A stretch of 24,209 nucleotides of DNA from a virus. The stretch is from positions 1 to 24,209 of the IMG/VR virus record IMGVR_UViG_3300047553_000193; one strand, given 5' to 3'. Both the position numbers and the translations under genes were made by a program. Positions 7,232 through 15,473 of the stretch are shown piece by piece. Position 1 is the stretch's first letter. Every line of letters begins with the position of its first letter. The notes beneath the pieces were generated by a model, which was not told where the DNA came from, did not search any database, and was given only the letters and a program-made list of their open reading frames with translations.

Positions 7232-8254
7232 TTAGTTATCAATTTTGACACTTAAAAGCTCAGCGATCTTTTTTAACGCATTTTCCTCGGCTGTCATTGG
7301 CTGATCGTACTCAAACATTCCCTCCACAGAAAAGCCTTTGTATTCTCCACGCTTTACAGCGTTCCATACGTCGTTGTTCTCTACATAGAATGAAGCGAAC
7401 CAGCTGCCGTCTGCAACACCTTCAAAGCCTTTCATTGGCATAATGCCGCGCTCCTTATCTACTAGCCAGCTCTCAAACATGGTAACCCCTTTAACCTTTT
7501 GGTTTGGATCGTGCATCAAGTTAACGCGGTTGTTGTATTTTCTTTTCGCGAACTTTATAGCAATAGCCTTAATCGTATCGGCTGAAAACTTAACGTAATG
7601 CTCGCCCATTTTTTCGTTGTTCCTGTAAATAAGTTCGTCCGCTAGCATCATCGGTCCTGATATGATCCGCTTTTCCTCGTTCATAATTTTGAACGACATT
7701 TTATCCTTGTCGATCTGAGCGAGTTTACGCGTTGCCCACTCCACGCCTGCATCTCCACCCCACGCCAGCCACATTAAGCGACCACATCCGTCGCCTAGTT
7801 CTTTCTGTGAATTTTGTCTGTGTCGCTCAAACGCTGCCATTCGTGCGATTGTGTCGCGGCTTATTGGTTCTCCGTTTGCGAGTTGGTTCGCCCTAGCTTT
7901 TCCAACAGGCGTTCCGCATTCGCCCCAGCCGTTCTGTTCAGCATATCTCAAAGCGATCTTTGCGTTTTCGCTTGCTTCTTTTGGGTAGTCTGTGTAAGAA
8001 CCCTCCGCGAAATGCTGCTCCCAAATTGAGTAACAAATGGCAGCCGCTTGCTCCTGATCTTTGCCCTCAGAAACGACGTAGGAAATACAGCGCGGGATAA
8101 AGTCCGTTTCGTGTTCGCCCTTTGAAGGCTCGATAAAATTAAAGGCTAGAAAATCCTTTTGGATAGCAGGCGCGTCAACGAGTGCAATGTAGTCCACCTC
8201 CGCATCGTCGCCCATGTTTTCGCTGATCTTCAGCTCGTAAATTGGTAGTGTCAT
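7232..8254 (-). CDS. XkdF-like prohead protease with inserted domains
   Basis: The protein (340 aa) starts LPIYELKI and VDYIALVDAPAIQKDFLAFN, as XkdF-type (peptidase S78_2) prohead proteases do. That domain resumes at about residue 195 (KRIISGPMMLADELIYR) and contains the expected histidine in NLMHDP (His248) and serine in KGFSVEGMF (Ser309). Two extra segments sit between: residues 47-82 (RCISYVVSEGKDQEQAAAIC and SIWEQHF) and residues 94-178, which include CGTPVGKARANQLANGEPIS and LMWLAWGGDAG. Both are domains I recall as mobile modules in phage head proteins. The enzyme would cleave the scaffold and capsid inside the prohead. It ends 14 nt before the scaffold gene. The protease call is firm; the catalytic assignment is by motif. 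Confidence 0.8.
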   Translation of the reverse strand: MTLPIYELKISENMGDDAEVDYIALVDAPAIQKDFLAFNFIEPSKGEHETDFIPRCISYVVSEGKDQEQAAAICYSIWEQHFAEGSYTDYPKEASENAKIALRYAEQNGWGECGTPVGKARANQLANGEPISRDTIARMAAFERHRQNSQKELGDGCGRLMWLAWGGDAGVEWATRKLAQIDKDKMSFKIMNEEKRIISGPMMLADELIYRNNEKMGEHYVKFSADTIKAIAIKFAKRKYNNRVNLMHDPNQKVKGVTMFESWLVDKERGIMPMKGFEGVADGSWFASFYVENNDVWNAVKRGEYKGFSVEGMFEYDQPMTAEENALKKIAELLSVKIDN

Positions 8255-8266
8255 ATTGTTTTGTTT

Positions 8267-10351
8267 TTATCCGATTCTAGCAGCGCGGTTAAGCCTTTGT
8301 ATTCGTTCCTGACCGCTTGAAACGTCAGATTCAACTACATAAGCGCGAGCCGCTGCATTACCGATTTGATTTACTTGTGATTGATTTAAAAGTGTTGATT
8401 CTGTTTGTGGCTGTAAAGGTGGGGCAGCTGTTCCACCGCCTGCGCTTGCACCGCCTACGTTTCCACCTTGTGGACTTCCACCGCCTGAACCGCCGATACC
8501 TTTCAAGCCTTTGACGGTTGCCGCTACTGAGGTCGCGATACCGATCGCGGCTCTTACTTTGTTAAGTCCGATTTCAGTAGCAGACAAAGCCTGACCGCCT
8601 GGAATTAAAGCATATTTTGCAACAGCAGCCGCGTTCGCTTTTTGAGTATCTAGAATGATCCTCGCGATTGTGATCGCATTTTCAGCAATTAAGGCAGCGC
8701 GTTGAAGTCCTTTATTTTTTTCGCCTAATTGCTTCGCTAGATTTACGATCCCTGACGCTACGTCAAAGGCAGCGTTTTGAATGTCCTCTTTTGCTTTCGC
8801 TTCCGCTTCGGCTATTTTAGTACGTTCCTCAGCAGCCTTTTTTTCGTCCGCTGTTTTTTTGTCTTGTAACTCCTTAGCAGCAGCGGCTTCTTTGTCTGCG
8901 CGCTCCTTGTATAGTGCCTCTGTTTTAACTCGCTCCTCTGCATCAATAACAGCTTTTCGCGCATTGAATTCCTGCTCAGTTATTAATCTGTCCTGAAGTA
9001 GCTTAAGCTGTGCCTCCGTTTGCTTTTCGTTTTGGTAGCTAATTTCTAACAGCTTACGGTCGAAGTCGCTTTTTGCCCTCGCTAAACTTTCGCGGTATCT
9101 AAATTCGTCTGATTCCTTTTCCTGCTGTGCTAATTTCTCGGCGTGTTCCTTTTGCTTTTTAAGTTCCTCTTGCCTTTTCTCCTCAGCTGTCTTTGCTTTT
9201 TCGTCTGCTAATTTCTTAGCATCCTCAGCGGCTTTTTTGTCGATCTCCTTAACCTGTAATTCTAAGCCTGCCTTTTCGTTTTGAAGTTTTAACAAAGTAT
9301 CCTTTGCTTCCTTTACTACCTTGTCTCCTTCGGCTTTTGTTTCCGCTGGATCAAATAAAAATTTTGCAACCCCTTCGGCTGCTGCCTGATTGAGCTTTGT
9401 GATTTGATCGTTAATATTTTCCGTCGTGATCTTACCGAATCCCAACGTTTCGCTTACCTTATTTGCTGCACCTATAAGCGCATCAATCGGAGCGGCTAAA
9501 ACACGCAAACCGATTGCAGCGATTTCTAAACCTGTGCGAGCTAATTGTTTTGTAAAGTTGAAATTTCTTTCTGCTGCCGCTTGCCTTTGCTTCGCGATTG
9601 CTTCCTCACTTTTTACAGTCGCCTCCGCTGCCTTTATAGTTGTGTCGTATTGTTTGAGCTTAATTTGCAGGATATCCTTTTCAGATTTACCCTGAAGTTT
9701 AAGGATATTATCCTGTGCGCCGATCGTGTCTAATTTCTTTTTCTGAGCGTCTAAATTATCCTTTGTCTTTTTATTTAGCTTTTCCTGTTCGTCGCTTACT
9801 CCATTTACCGCCGCTTTAATGTCATCCCAATACGCGTAAATCGTACCCAATGCAACAACGAGCAAACCGATACCAGTCGAACCAATACCTTTTTGAATTG
9901 CCTTAAAAGCGTCAGCCGCCTGTTTGCCTAAAACTTTAAAAGCGTCTCCTGCTTCTCCAATAGCGTTTAGTCCCTGAGTCAATGCAAGTGCGCCCTGTAC
10001 TTTGACAAGCGTTTTCTCTAAGTCTTTAGATTCTGAACCGAATAAAGCCTGCGCTCCCTGTAAGGCAGCGAAGCCTCCAGCGACGCCCTGAATAGCTGCG
10101 CCAAATGCTTTAAATTTAGCGTCAGGATTATAAGCGTCAGTCAATGCCTTAGCGTCTCCGATCTCGTCCTTTAAACCTGCGACACGCTTCGCCGCCGCGA
10201 CCGCTTCCGCTGAGGTTTCCCCGAACTTTTCGCGCATTGCGATCAAGTCCTGAGTTGCCTCACGAAGTTGCTTTTTTATGCTTCCAACGGAACTTTGCGC
10301 CTGTGATCCGTCAACCGTTATTTTTACGCCTACTTCCGTATTAGTTGCCAT
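8267..10351 (-). CDS. Tail tape measure protein
   Basis: The 694-residue protein is dominated by Lys/Glu/Ala-rich coiled coil (about 340-560). It has a hydrophobic segment near residues 157-173 (IGLLVVALGTIYAYW), a second hydrophobic stretch near residues 270-295, a Gly-rich linker (GGSGGGSPQGGNVGGAS), and a C terminus ending AARAYVVESDVSSGQERIQR. That terminal motif is the one I associate with tape measures of Bacteroidota phages. Tape measures set tail length and probably help DNA cross the envelope. The start overlaps the preceding gene by 11 nt. It follows the tail-associated genes and precedes the protease gene, an unusual tail-to-head order. Confidence 0.85.
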   Translation of the reverse strand: MATNTEVGVKITVDGSQAQSSVGSIKKQLREATQDLIAMREKFGETSAEAVAAAKRVAGLKDEIGDAKALTDAYNPDAKFKAFGAAIQGVAGGFAALQGAQALFGSESKDLEKTLVKVQGALALTQGLNAIGEAGDAFKVLGKQAADAFKAIQKGIGSTGIGLLVVALGTIYAYWDDIKAAVNGVSDEQEKLNKKTKDNLDAQKKKLDTIGAQDNILKLQGKSEKDILQIKLKQYDTTIKAAEATVKSEEAIAKQRQAAAERNFNFTKQLARTGLEIAAIGLRVLAAPIDALIGAANKVSETLGFGKITTENINDQITKLNQAAAEGVAKFLFDPAETKAEGDKVVKEAKDTLLKLQNEKAGLELQVKEIDKKAAEDAKKLADEKAKTAEEKRQEELKKQKEHAEKLAQQEKESDEFRYRESLARAKSDFDRKLLEISYQNEKQTEAQLKLLQDRLITEQEFNARKAVIDAEERVKTEALYKERADKEAAAAKELQDKKTADEKKAAEERTKIAEAEAKAKEDIQNAAFDVASGIVNLAKQLGEKNKGLQRAALIAENAITIARIILDTQKANAAAVAKYALIPGGQALSATEIGLNKVRAAIGIATSVAATVKGLKGIGGSGGGSPQGGNVGGASAGGGTAAPPLQPQTESTLLNQSQVNQIGNAAARAYVVESDVSSGQERIQRLNRAARIG

Positions 10352-10778
10352 ATACTCTTAATTCAAAAGGTGTGTTTAATAAAATGTCGTCCGTTAATGA
10401 TCCGCTTTTGTATGTAAATACTCGAAGGTTTGAAACATCGACGATATAGGATTGTATGCTAATTGGATCAGAATTAATTGCGGAATGACTAGCAAAGCTG
10501 CACCAAAAGCCCTGACTAGGATCAAAGATATCGTCCGCGCTTTCGATATTGTACTCGCCAGTTCCTACATAGGTTAAAGTCAACCCTGCCAAATATCCGC
10601 TGTCTTTATAAGCGTCAATCGTTGGCGCACTCGTTCCTGTTTGCGTTATCGTTCCAATAAGCACCCGATACTCAGGCGTTGAAGTCCAACCGCTTCCGTC
10701 GTATTCTAAGGTCGAACCAGTCGCGCCGCTGATATCTATCCACGTACCTTCAAACTCGTCAAAGTATTTTATGATCAT
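10341..10778 (-). CDS. Tail-associated protein, unknown function
   Basis: This 145-residue protein is strand-rich and Thr/Gly/Ser-rich (TLEYDGSGWTSTPEYRVLIG, LTLTYVGTGEYNIESADDIF) and ends DDILLNTPFELRVYGN, a tail-end phrase I recall in beta-fold structural proteins of Bacteroidota phages. It shares one base with the upstream stop (TAATG) and overlaps the tape measure by 11 nt, so it is tightly tied to tail gene expression. There is no enzyme motif, signal peptide or membrane segment. A baseplate or tail-tip accessory role is plausible but unproven. Confidence 0.65.
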   Translation of the reverse strand: MIIKYFDEFEGTWIDISGATGSTLEYDGSGWTSTPEYRVLIGTITQTGTSAPTIDAYKDSGYLAGLTLTYVGTGEYNIESADDIFDPSQGFWCSFASHSAINSDPISIQSYIVDVSNLRVFTYKSGSLTDDILLNTPFELRVYGN

Positions 10779-12916
10779 TAATATAGTGTGTTTATAACCC
10801 TTAACAGTTCAACCTGACAAACATCGTCCTCAGTAAAGTCCGAGATTTTAATCAGCCTGTAAAGTGTTCCGTCTATGTATATAAATTTCCCAAAATTTAG
10901 ATTGAAAATATCCTGCTCATTTAATTTCATTTTGCAGGTTATCAATCGCGAATCCTTGTCGGTTATCTCCGCGAAGTAAGGCGAATAGTAAACATTAAAA
11001 AGATTATTCGACAAAGTACCCTGATCAAAAGTGGTATAAATTTCTTTAGGCGCGCCAAAGTTAAGGTCAGCCTGAGGGTTATCAGGGTTATCCATGTGAC
11101 CAGCGTAACCGTACGAAGTCAACGCGCTGCTGAGGTTTGTCCTAGTCGCGCTCTTAATATACCATGTAGGAACGCCTGTTATTTTTTTAGCCTGCAAAAT
11201 TCGGATGTTGTGTTCTGTGCTTTCCTCAGCGTTGTTATTTCGCTTGTAAATTACAGGAAGCACTTTACTTTGATTCGCATATTTAACCACAGGCGTAGGA
11301 CTGAAAATTACCTCCAACTTTTGCGTGTCCTTTGTGAACTCTAGCTGATTGTCAAAAACCCTGTCTCCGTAACCTTCGTTATATTTTTTCTTATATTGGT
11401 CGTTATAATAGTCTGAATCTGATCTATATCCTAGCTGATAATAACGCGAATTTATCTCAGACATTGGCTTGATCTTAATAGGCTTTGAATGATCTATCTT
11501 ATCAGACCAGTCTAAGTAAGAACTCGTATCAGTATCGTAAAAATCTACGTAAGGCTCAATGATCAGCTTCTTTTCTGTGTACTTATCCTCAACTGCGATA
11601 AGGTTAAACATTTTCATAACGGAGCTAAAAAAATCCTTTTGCAAAATGTTTGCAGGTAGCGTTCCGTTTACGATCAGATAATCTCCATAAGCCGCAGGAA
11701 TGAATGACTGATTTTCGTTAAATATCCGAATGCTGGAATTCGTTTGATTTATTGAGAAGTCAATAACCGCGTCAGCTGGTCCTGTACTTCCTGCAATATT
11801 TAACTGAATTTCTAGGGTATCGTTTTGAGCTAGTTCGACGTTTAAAGATTCGCCTCTCATTCCTATATTGTAAAACATAGGGAAAGGCGTAGTTGCACCC
11901 CACGCTGAAACTGGTCCACCGATCTTATCGCTATCCCACAAAATCTCACTTCCATTTTTTACTAGCGATAAATAAACGTAAGCCTCGCCGTATGTAGGAA
12001 AAGAATCTGTCGGGGCTGATACCGCAAAAGTTCCATTGAAGCTAAGGACTATCCCTGCCGTTATTGTTGTCGCAGGCGTATAAGTGAAAACGCGATCGTC
12101 AGGCGTTGTAAATGTTGTAGTTTGTATATTTTTAAGCTCAATCGTTTCAAGTCCGCTAACAGCTCCGAATGATCTCGTCGGATTTGCCGCTAACTGAATG
12201 ACACTTTTATATTGTAGCCTGTTTTGATTATTCGGTACAATTAATCGCTTGAAAAAAGCGGTATCCATGAAAGTTGACTCCAAAGTGTAGCCAGCTTGCT
12301 CAGCGATTTTCATCATGTACTGACGGACATAAAAGGCAGGTCTAAACGCTGTGAAGTAGTAACTATTTTTTGCGAAGTCAGGATCAGATAACGGACTCAC
12401 GTTTCCATAATCAATCAAAGGATAATAGTAACCAGTTCCACCACTTACGCCGTTCCAGCTGTTTGTTATGTTAGTCACGTTCCACGTATGGTCATATTCG
12501 CTAAAATCTAAGTCCGTTAATTTACGCGACCCCATAGCGTTATAAAAACCCCCTAGCTCGCCAAATAAAGCGACTTCGTATTCTATGTAGTCGCCGTCAA
12601 TAATGATCTCCAATAAGCGCATGACGCCCTTCATAACCTGCAAGCCGTTTATTTCCATTCGAGCCTTTGCAGATTTCGAAGCGTTAAAATTGTAGTTAAC
12701 ATTCGGAGCAATATCGGCTGTGAAATTTGAATTACTAAACTCAAAAATATTCCCTAGCAATCTGTTATTGTTAGCCGTTCCTGGCAGTACAATCGTTTTA
12801 GTAAACGACGTCGATTTGCTGTCCACGTTGTTAAGATCGTCAACAGCATAGGTAGTTTGTTGGCTAAAATCTTTAGTAAGATCAAGCTCCTGATTTTCGA
12901 TAAATATTCGTGTCAT
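10778..12916 (-). CDS. Large tail/baseplate-like structural protein
   Basis: The 712-residue protein starts MTRIFIENQELDLTKDFSQQ and contains SKSTSFTKTIVLPGTANNNR near residue 33. That is an N-terminal signature I recall from tail-associated proteins of Bacteroidota phages, in which a beta domain is followed by a central domain (LQKDFFSSVMKMFNLIAVED near residue 430). The rest is mainly beta strand with many aromatic residues. No lysozyme, peptidase or glycosidase motif is evident. It lies between two other tail-like genes, with 4-nt and 1-nt overlaps. It may be the baseplate hub or distal tail protein; the size fits, the evidence is contextual. Confidence 0.65.
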   Translation of the reverse strand: MTRIFIENQELDLTKDFSQQTTYAVDDLNNVDSKSTSFTKTIVLPGTANNNRLLGNIFEFSNSNFTADIAPNVNYNFNASKSAKARMEINGLQVMKGVMRLLEIIIDGDYIEYEVALFGELGGFYNAMGSRKLTDLDFSEYDHTWNVTNITNSWNGVSGGTGYYYPLIDYGNVSPLSDPDFAKNSYYFTAFRPAFYVRQYMMKIAEQAGYTLESTFMDTAFFKRLIVPNNQNRLQYKSVIQLAANPTRSFGAVSGLETIELKNIQTTTFTTPDDRVFTYTPATTITAGIVLSFNGTFAVSAPTDSFPTYGEAYVYLSLVKNGSEILWDSDKIGGPVSAWGATTPFPMFYNIGMRGESLNVELAQNDTLEIQLNIAGSTGPADAVIDFSINQTNSSIRIFNENQSFIPAAYGDYLIVNGTLPANILQKDFFSSVMKMFNLIAVEDKYTEKKLIIEPYVDFYDTDTSSYLDWSDKIDHSKPIKIKPMSEINSRYYQLGYRSDSDYYNDQYKKKYNEGYGDRVFDNQLEFTKDTQKLEVIFSPTPVVKYANQSKVLPVIYKRNNNAEESTEHNIRILQAKKITGVPTWYIKSATRTNLSSALTSYGYAGHMDNPDNPQADLNFGAPKEIYTTFDQGTLSNNLFNVYYSPYFAEITDKDSRLITCKMKLNEQDIFNLNFGKFIYIDGTLYRLIKISDFTEDDVCQVELLRVINTLY

Positions 12917-14091
12917 CTTCTGAAGCCGTAGCGTTTTTGATTTACGTCGATATTGACCTCTAAAACTTTGAGCTTATTATTTTGGTAGGTACTGTATTCG
13001 AAGTTAGTATCCTTAATTGTTACAGGATAAAAATCGCCTTCGATCTCAGCGTAAACCTGAGGCGACATAAACAACTCAGCGAGCCATTGATACTCCGCGT
13101 CCGTAGGATAGTCCATTGTTAAGCGGTAATTCCATTCGGCTTTTGATCCGTAATTGATTACGCTTTCATTGTACACGTTTTTGGAATCGTAATAAGTTAC
13201 CTCAGTTGTTCCGAAAGTAAAGTCCCTTTTTTCAAAGGTCTTTTTTTCAATAGCCATATTTAAACGCGAAGCCAAAGCGAAACGCGCTGTATCAAACATC
13301 CCGTATTGATTGATAAAATACAGATTGATAGTTGTGTATCTCGGATCGCAGTCAACGTAAACGCGGAACGTCTCAGTATTTACACTTGATTTTTGTAAGT
13401 AAAAGTCATAGTATTTGACAGTGCTGTCAATAGCGGTCGAACCGATTGCGGTATTAAGCGTGGTCGATCCAATATCGAGCTGAAGGTAACCCGTTGTTAT
13501 GTTGATCGTGTTCGCCGTTTCATAAGTGTTTATTAAGTTGTTCCCTTCGTTGTATGTCTTTACGAACATTCGATGCGATCCTGTACCCTTAAATGGCAGG
13601 AGCAGCTTTTCGCCTAGTTTTACTTTTGCGTATCTAGGTCTGTTTGTTAAATACTTTTGAGCGAAGGTTGAAGTTGTTGCCTGTCTGCGATTGAAAACAT
13701 TAGGAGTCCAATTGTAAGCTGTTGTATTTCCTGAAGCTAAATTTGTCGTAGTCGTTCCTGTTAACTCCTCGCCTACTCTTATTTGATAAGTGATTGCGAC
13801 CTGTCCTGAAACGTTAGGCTGTACTAAGCAATTTACTGGAGCTGTTGCCGTTGTAGGCGTGAACCAATTAAATTGGATTTCATTCCTTACAACCTTTGAA
13901 GCGTTGAAATATCCGCGCCCATTCGTAGGCTCAGGATAAACTTTTGCCCTGATTAATTGCGTCGCTCCGTTGTAAACGTCAAATACATATTTGAAGTCCG
14001 TATTCCCTGAAAGTGTGCTGTGTGCTATGTGCCAAAGATCGTCCTGTACTGACGTCTCTCCGCTTGGGTTTATTAGTGTGCTTATGCTCAT
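12913..14091 (-). CDS. Tail-associated structural protein
   Basis: The 392-residue protein has the N-terminal phrase FKYVFDVYNGATQLIRAKVY followed by GRGYFNASKVVRNEIQ, a signature I know from structural proteins beside the tail genes of Bacteroidota phages. Later parts are beta-rich (FRVYVDCDPRYTTINLYFIN; VTYYDSKNVYNESVINYG). It shares one base with the gp10-like gene's stop (TAATG) and overlaps the next gene by 4 nt, so the three appear co-translated. There is no catalytic motif or membrane segment. The exact role in the tail is unknown. Confidence 0.65.
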   Translation of the reverse strand: MSISTLINPSGETSVQDDLWHIAHSTLSGNTDFKYVFDVYNGATQLIRAKVYPEPTNGRGYFNASKVVRNEIQFNWFTPTTATAPVNCLVQPNVSGQVAITYQIRVGEELTGTTTTNLASGNTTAYNWTPNVFNRRQATTSTFAQKYLTNRPRYAKVKLGEKLLLPFKGTGSHRMFVKTYNEGNNLINTYETANTINITTGYLQLDIGSTTLNTAIGSTAIDSTVKYYDFYLQKSSVNTETFRVYVDCDPRYTTINLYFINQYGMFDTARFALASRLNMAIEKKTFEKRDFTFGTTEVTYYDSKNVYNESVINYGSKAEWNYRLTMDYPTDAEYQWLAELFMSPQVYAEIEGDFYPVTIKDTNFEYSTYQNNKLKVLEVNIDVNQKRYGFRR

Positions 14092-14723
14092 TATTCGAAA
14101 ATGTTTATTACTACTGTTTTGCCTATTGTGTCAGCGAGTTCCTGCTCAAATCCGTTCAACATTTTTTTAACGACTGGATTTATAAAATCTCGCTTTTTGA
14201 TACCATACTTTTTGATATTATAGATCAAAGTATTTAAACGCTGATCAGCCTCGCTTATTTTTTTAAATTTAGATTCTGTTCGAACTGCTCCGTATTTCTG
14301 CACGTCCTTTGATCTTACCTTAGCCTTGCCGCTTGTTAAGTATTTTCTTAAACTCCTACGCCCCTCCTCACTCATTCCGTAATTCTTAAACTGATAAGGC
14401 GAATCAGGCGCGTTTTTATCGCTGTCCTTACCTTTTACCCCTCGATCTACATAAGTCGCATATTTTACATATTCGATATTCAGCTCAATAACATTCGGCT
14501 TATCGACTAAATAAAATTTAAGGTTTGTCTCAATGTCTCCGCTTGCAATTATCTTTTTCTTATTAACGATATCTATCCACGCGTCCTTAAATATTTCTGC
14601 ACGCTCCAAAAGCAAAGCACCGATTTCCTCAGCCTGAACCTGAATAAAGTTCTCAGATCCCGTACTTCTTAAGAATCCGTTATCAATTACCGTCTGTTGA
14701 AGTTGCCTTTGTGTCTTAGCCAT
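14091..14723 (-). CDS. HK97 gp10-like tail-completion protein
   Basis: The 210-residue basic protein contains YVKYATYVDRGVKGKDSDKN near residue 85 and ends in a helix after KKRDFINPVVKKMLNGF. A strand, a 'Y...V..G' turn, and a C-terminal '(R/K)xFINP' phrase are the usual marks of HK97 gp10-type head-tail joining or tail-completion proteins. N-terminal helices (AEEIGALLLERAEIFKDAWI) fit that fold. It overlaps the end of the frameshifted chaperone frame by 8 nt. The family call is by pattern, and the longer basic middle (residues 120-160) may be lineage-specific. Confidence 0.6.
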   Translation of the reverse strand: MAKTQRQLQQTVIDNGFLRSTGSENFIQVQAEEIGALLLERAEIFKDAWIDIVNKKKIIASGDIETNLKFYLVDKPNVIELNIEYVKYATYVDRGVKGKDSDKNAPDSPYQFKNYGMSEEGRRSLRKYLTSGKAKVRSKDVQKYGAVRTESKFKKISEADQRLNTLIYNIKKYGIKKRDFINPVVKKMLNGFEQELADTIGKTVVINIFE

Positions 14724-14982
14724 TTCTTTTTAATAACTTTTTTTCCTGCTCTACTTCCATTTCGCGTTTAAGTTTTATGTAAGTTAGATCGTTAAGGAAC
14801 TGACGCGGCTTCAAATTCCATACCTGCTCTAAACTTACAGCTTCGAACTCAGATACCAGTTTGGCGTTATAAAGCCATCCAAACGTTGCAAAAAATCCTT
14901 GCGTTGCTGATCCACCTGCTCCTGTTCCTGACTGCTCAAAAAGGGTTGTAAACTCATCATTAAGCTGTCGAAAAGTTTGCAA
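14716..14982 (-). CDS. -1 frame extension of the tail assembly chaperone (GT-like)
   Basis: This frame has no ATG; its only nearby start is a TTG inside the T9 run. It is most simply read as the continuation of the 203-residue protein after a -1 shift: 155 residues, then 88 here, giving a 243-residue fusion. The extension includes FGWLYNAKLVSEFEAVSLEQ and LKPRQFLNDLTYIKLKRE, the 'W-W...deV...LN.L.Y.K' pattern I recall in the second half of such pairs. For 148 nt it is coded in two frames. The stop overlaps the gp10-like gene by 8 nt. G/GT frameshifting in tail chaperones is established in lambda-like phages; here it is inferred. Confidence 0.65.
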   Translation of the reverse strand: MQTFRQLNDEFTTLFEQSGTGAGGSATQGFFATFGWLYNAKLVSEFEAVSLEQVWNLKPRQFLNDLTYIKLKREMEVEQEKKLLKRNG

Positions 14983-15446
14983 AAAAAAACAGCGGATTGA
15001 TAAGCTACGTCAAAGTCAAGTTTCAACATGTCTAACGCAATAAACTCGTGATCTCGCTCGGTCTTAATTACTCCCTTCCAGCCTAGTTTTATCGGCGTTG
15101 CCATTGTTGCCATGATCTTATGAAGGTTCATAATTATGTCAGCTCCAAAGGTTGCAGCCTCGACATACTTACCAGCGTTCATTTTTGTAACGTCATAGGT
15201 TAAATGATACAGCCTTCCGTTTGCCCTCACGAACTGCTTAGGCTTAGACTTGATCATTTTAACCGACAAACTTTCAAAGGATTTTGCGACCTTACTACAC
15301 ACTTTTTCAAACGATTTCATAGACATAGCGTCAACCTTTTCGGCTGAGTATCCTGTCATGATCTGAACGTACAGGCTAGATTTTTCTAGATCAGTCGCCT
15401 CCATTAATGATACTGAGTAAAGCTGTTGAAATTTTTCGATTGTCAT
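14835..15446 (-). CDS. Tail assembly chaperone-like protein (unshifted G form)
   Basis: The 203-residue protein directly follows the terminase, about 27 nt after its stop. Central sequence (KPKQFVRANGRLYHLTYDVT, NAGKYVEAATFGADII, NLHKIMATMATPIKLGW) matches the pattern of a strand-rich N terminus, a 'G(K/Q)Y.E' phrase and an 'N-H-I-A' helix that I recall in chaperone-like genes upstream of tail genes in Bacteroidota phages. A T9 run at codons 153-156 allows a -1 shift to a longer product. The last 48 residues (CKLFDS onward) exist only in the unshifted form. Chaperone function is inferred from the frameshift pair; no homology search was possible. Confidence 0.65.
   Translation of the reverse strand: MTIEKFQQLYSVSLMEATDLEKSSLYVQIMTGYSAEKVDAMSMKSFEKVCSKVAKSFESLSVKMIKSKPKQFVRANGRLYHLTYDVTKMNAGKYVEAATFGADIIMNLHKIMATMATPIKLGWKGVIKTERDHEFIALDMLKLDFDVAYQSAVFFCKLFDSLMMSLQPFLSSQEQEQVDQQRKDFLQRLDGFITPNWYLSSKL
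14980..14989 (-). promoter_or_regulatory. Slippery T9 run, probable programmed -1 frameshift site
   Basis: On the minus strand G is followed by nine Ts and then GC. The 0 frame reads GTT TTT TTT TGC, so T TTT TTT forms a perfect heptameric slippery site. Slipping one base back continues as TTG CAA ACT into the open frame 14716-14982. No clear downstream pseudoknot was worked out. Transcriptional slippage on the T run is an alternative that would give the same product. Confidence 0.6.
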
Positions 15447-15473
15447 CGTGTAGTATATAAATTTTGAAAGTTA

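Noticed and set aside
14981-14989. T9 run as a sequencing error joining two genes into one
   Set aside because: Possible, but the run has the exact phase of a -1 slippery site, and both frames stay open after it as in G/GT pairs; I therefore prefer programmed frameshifting.
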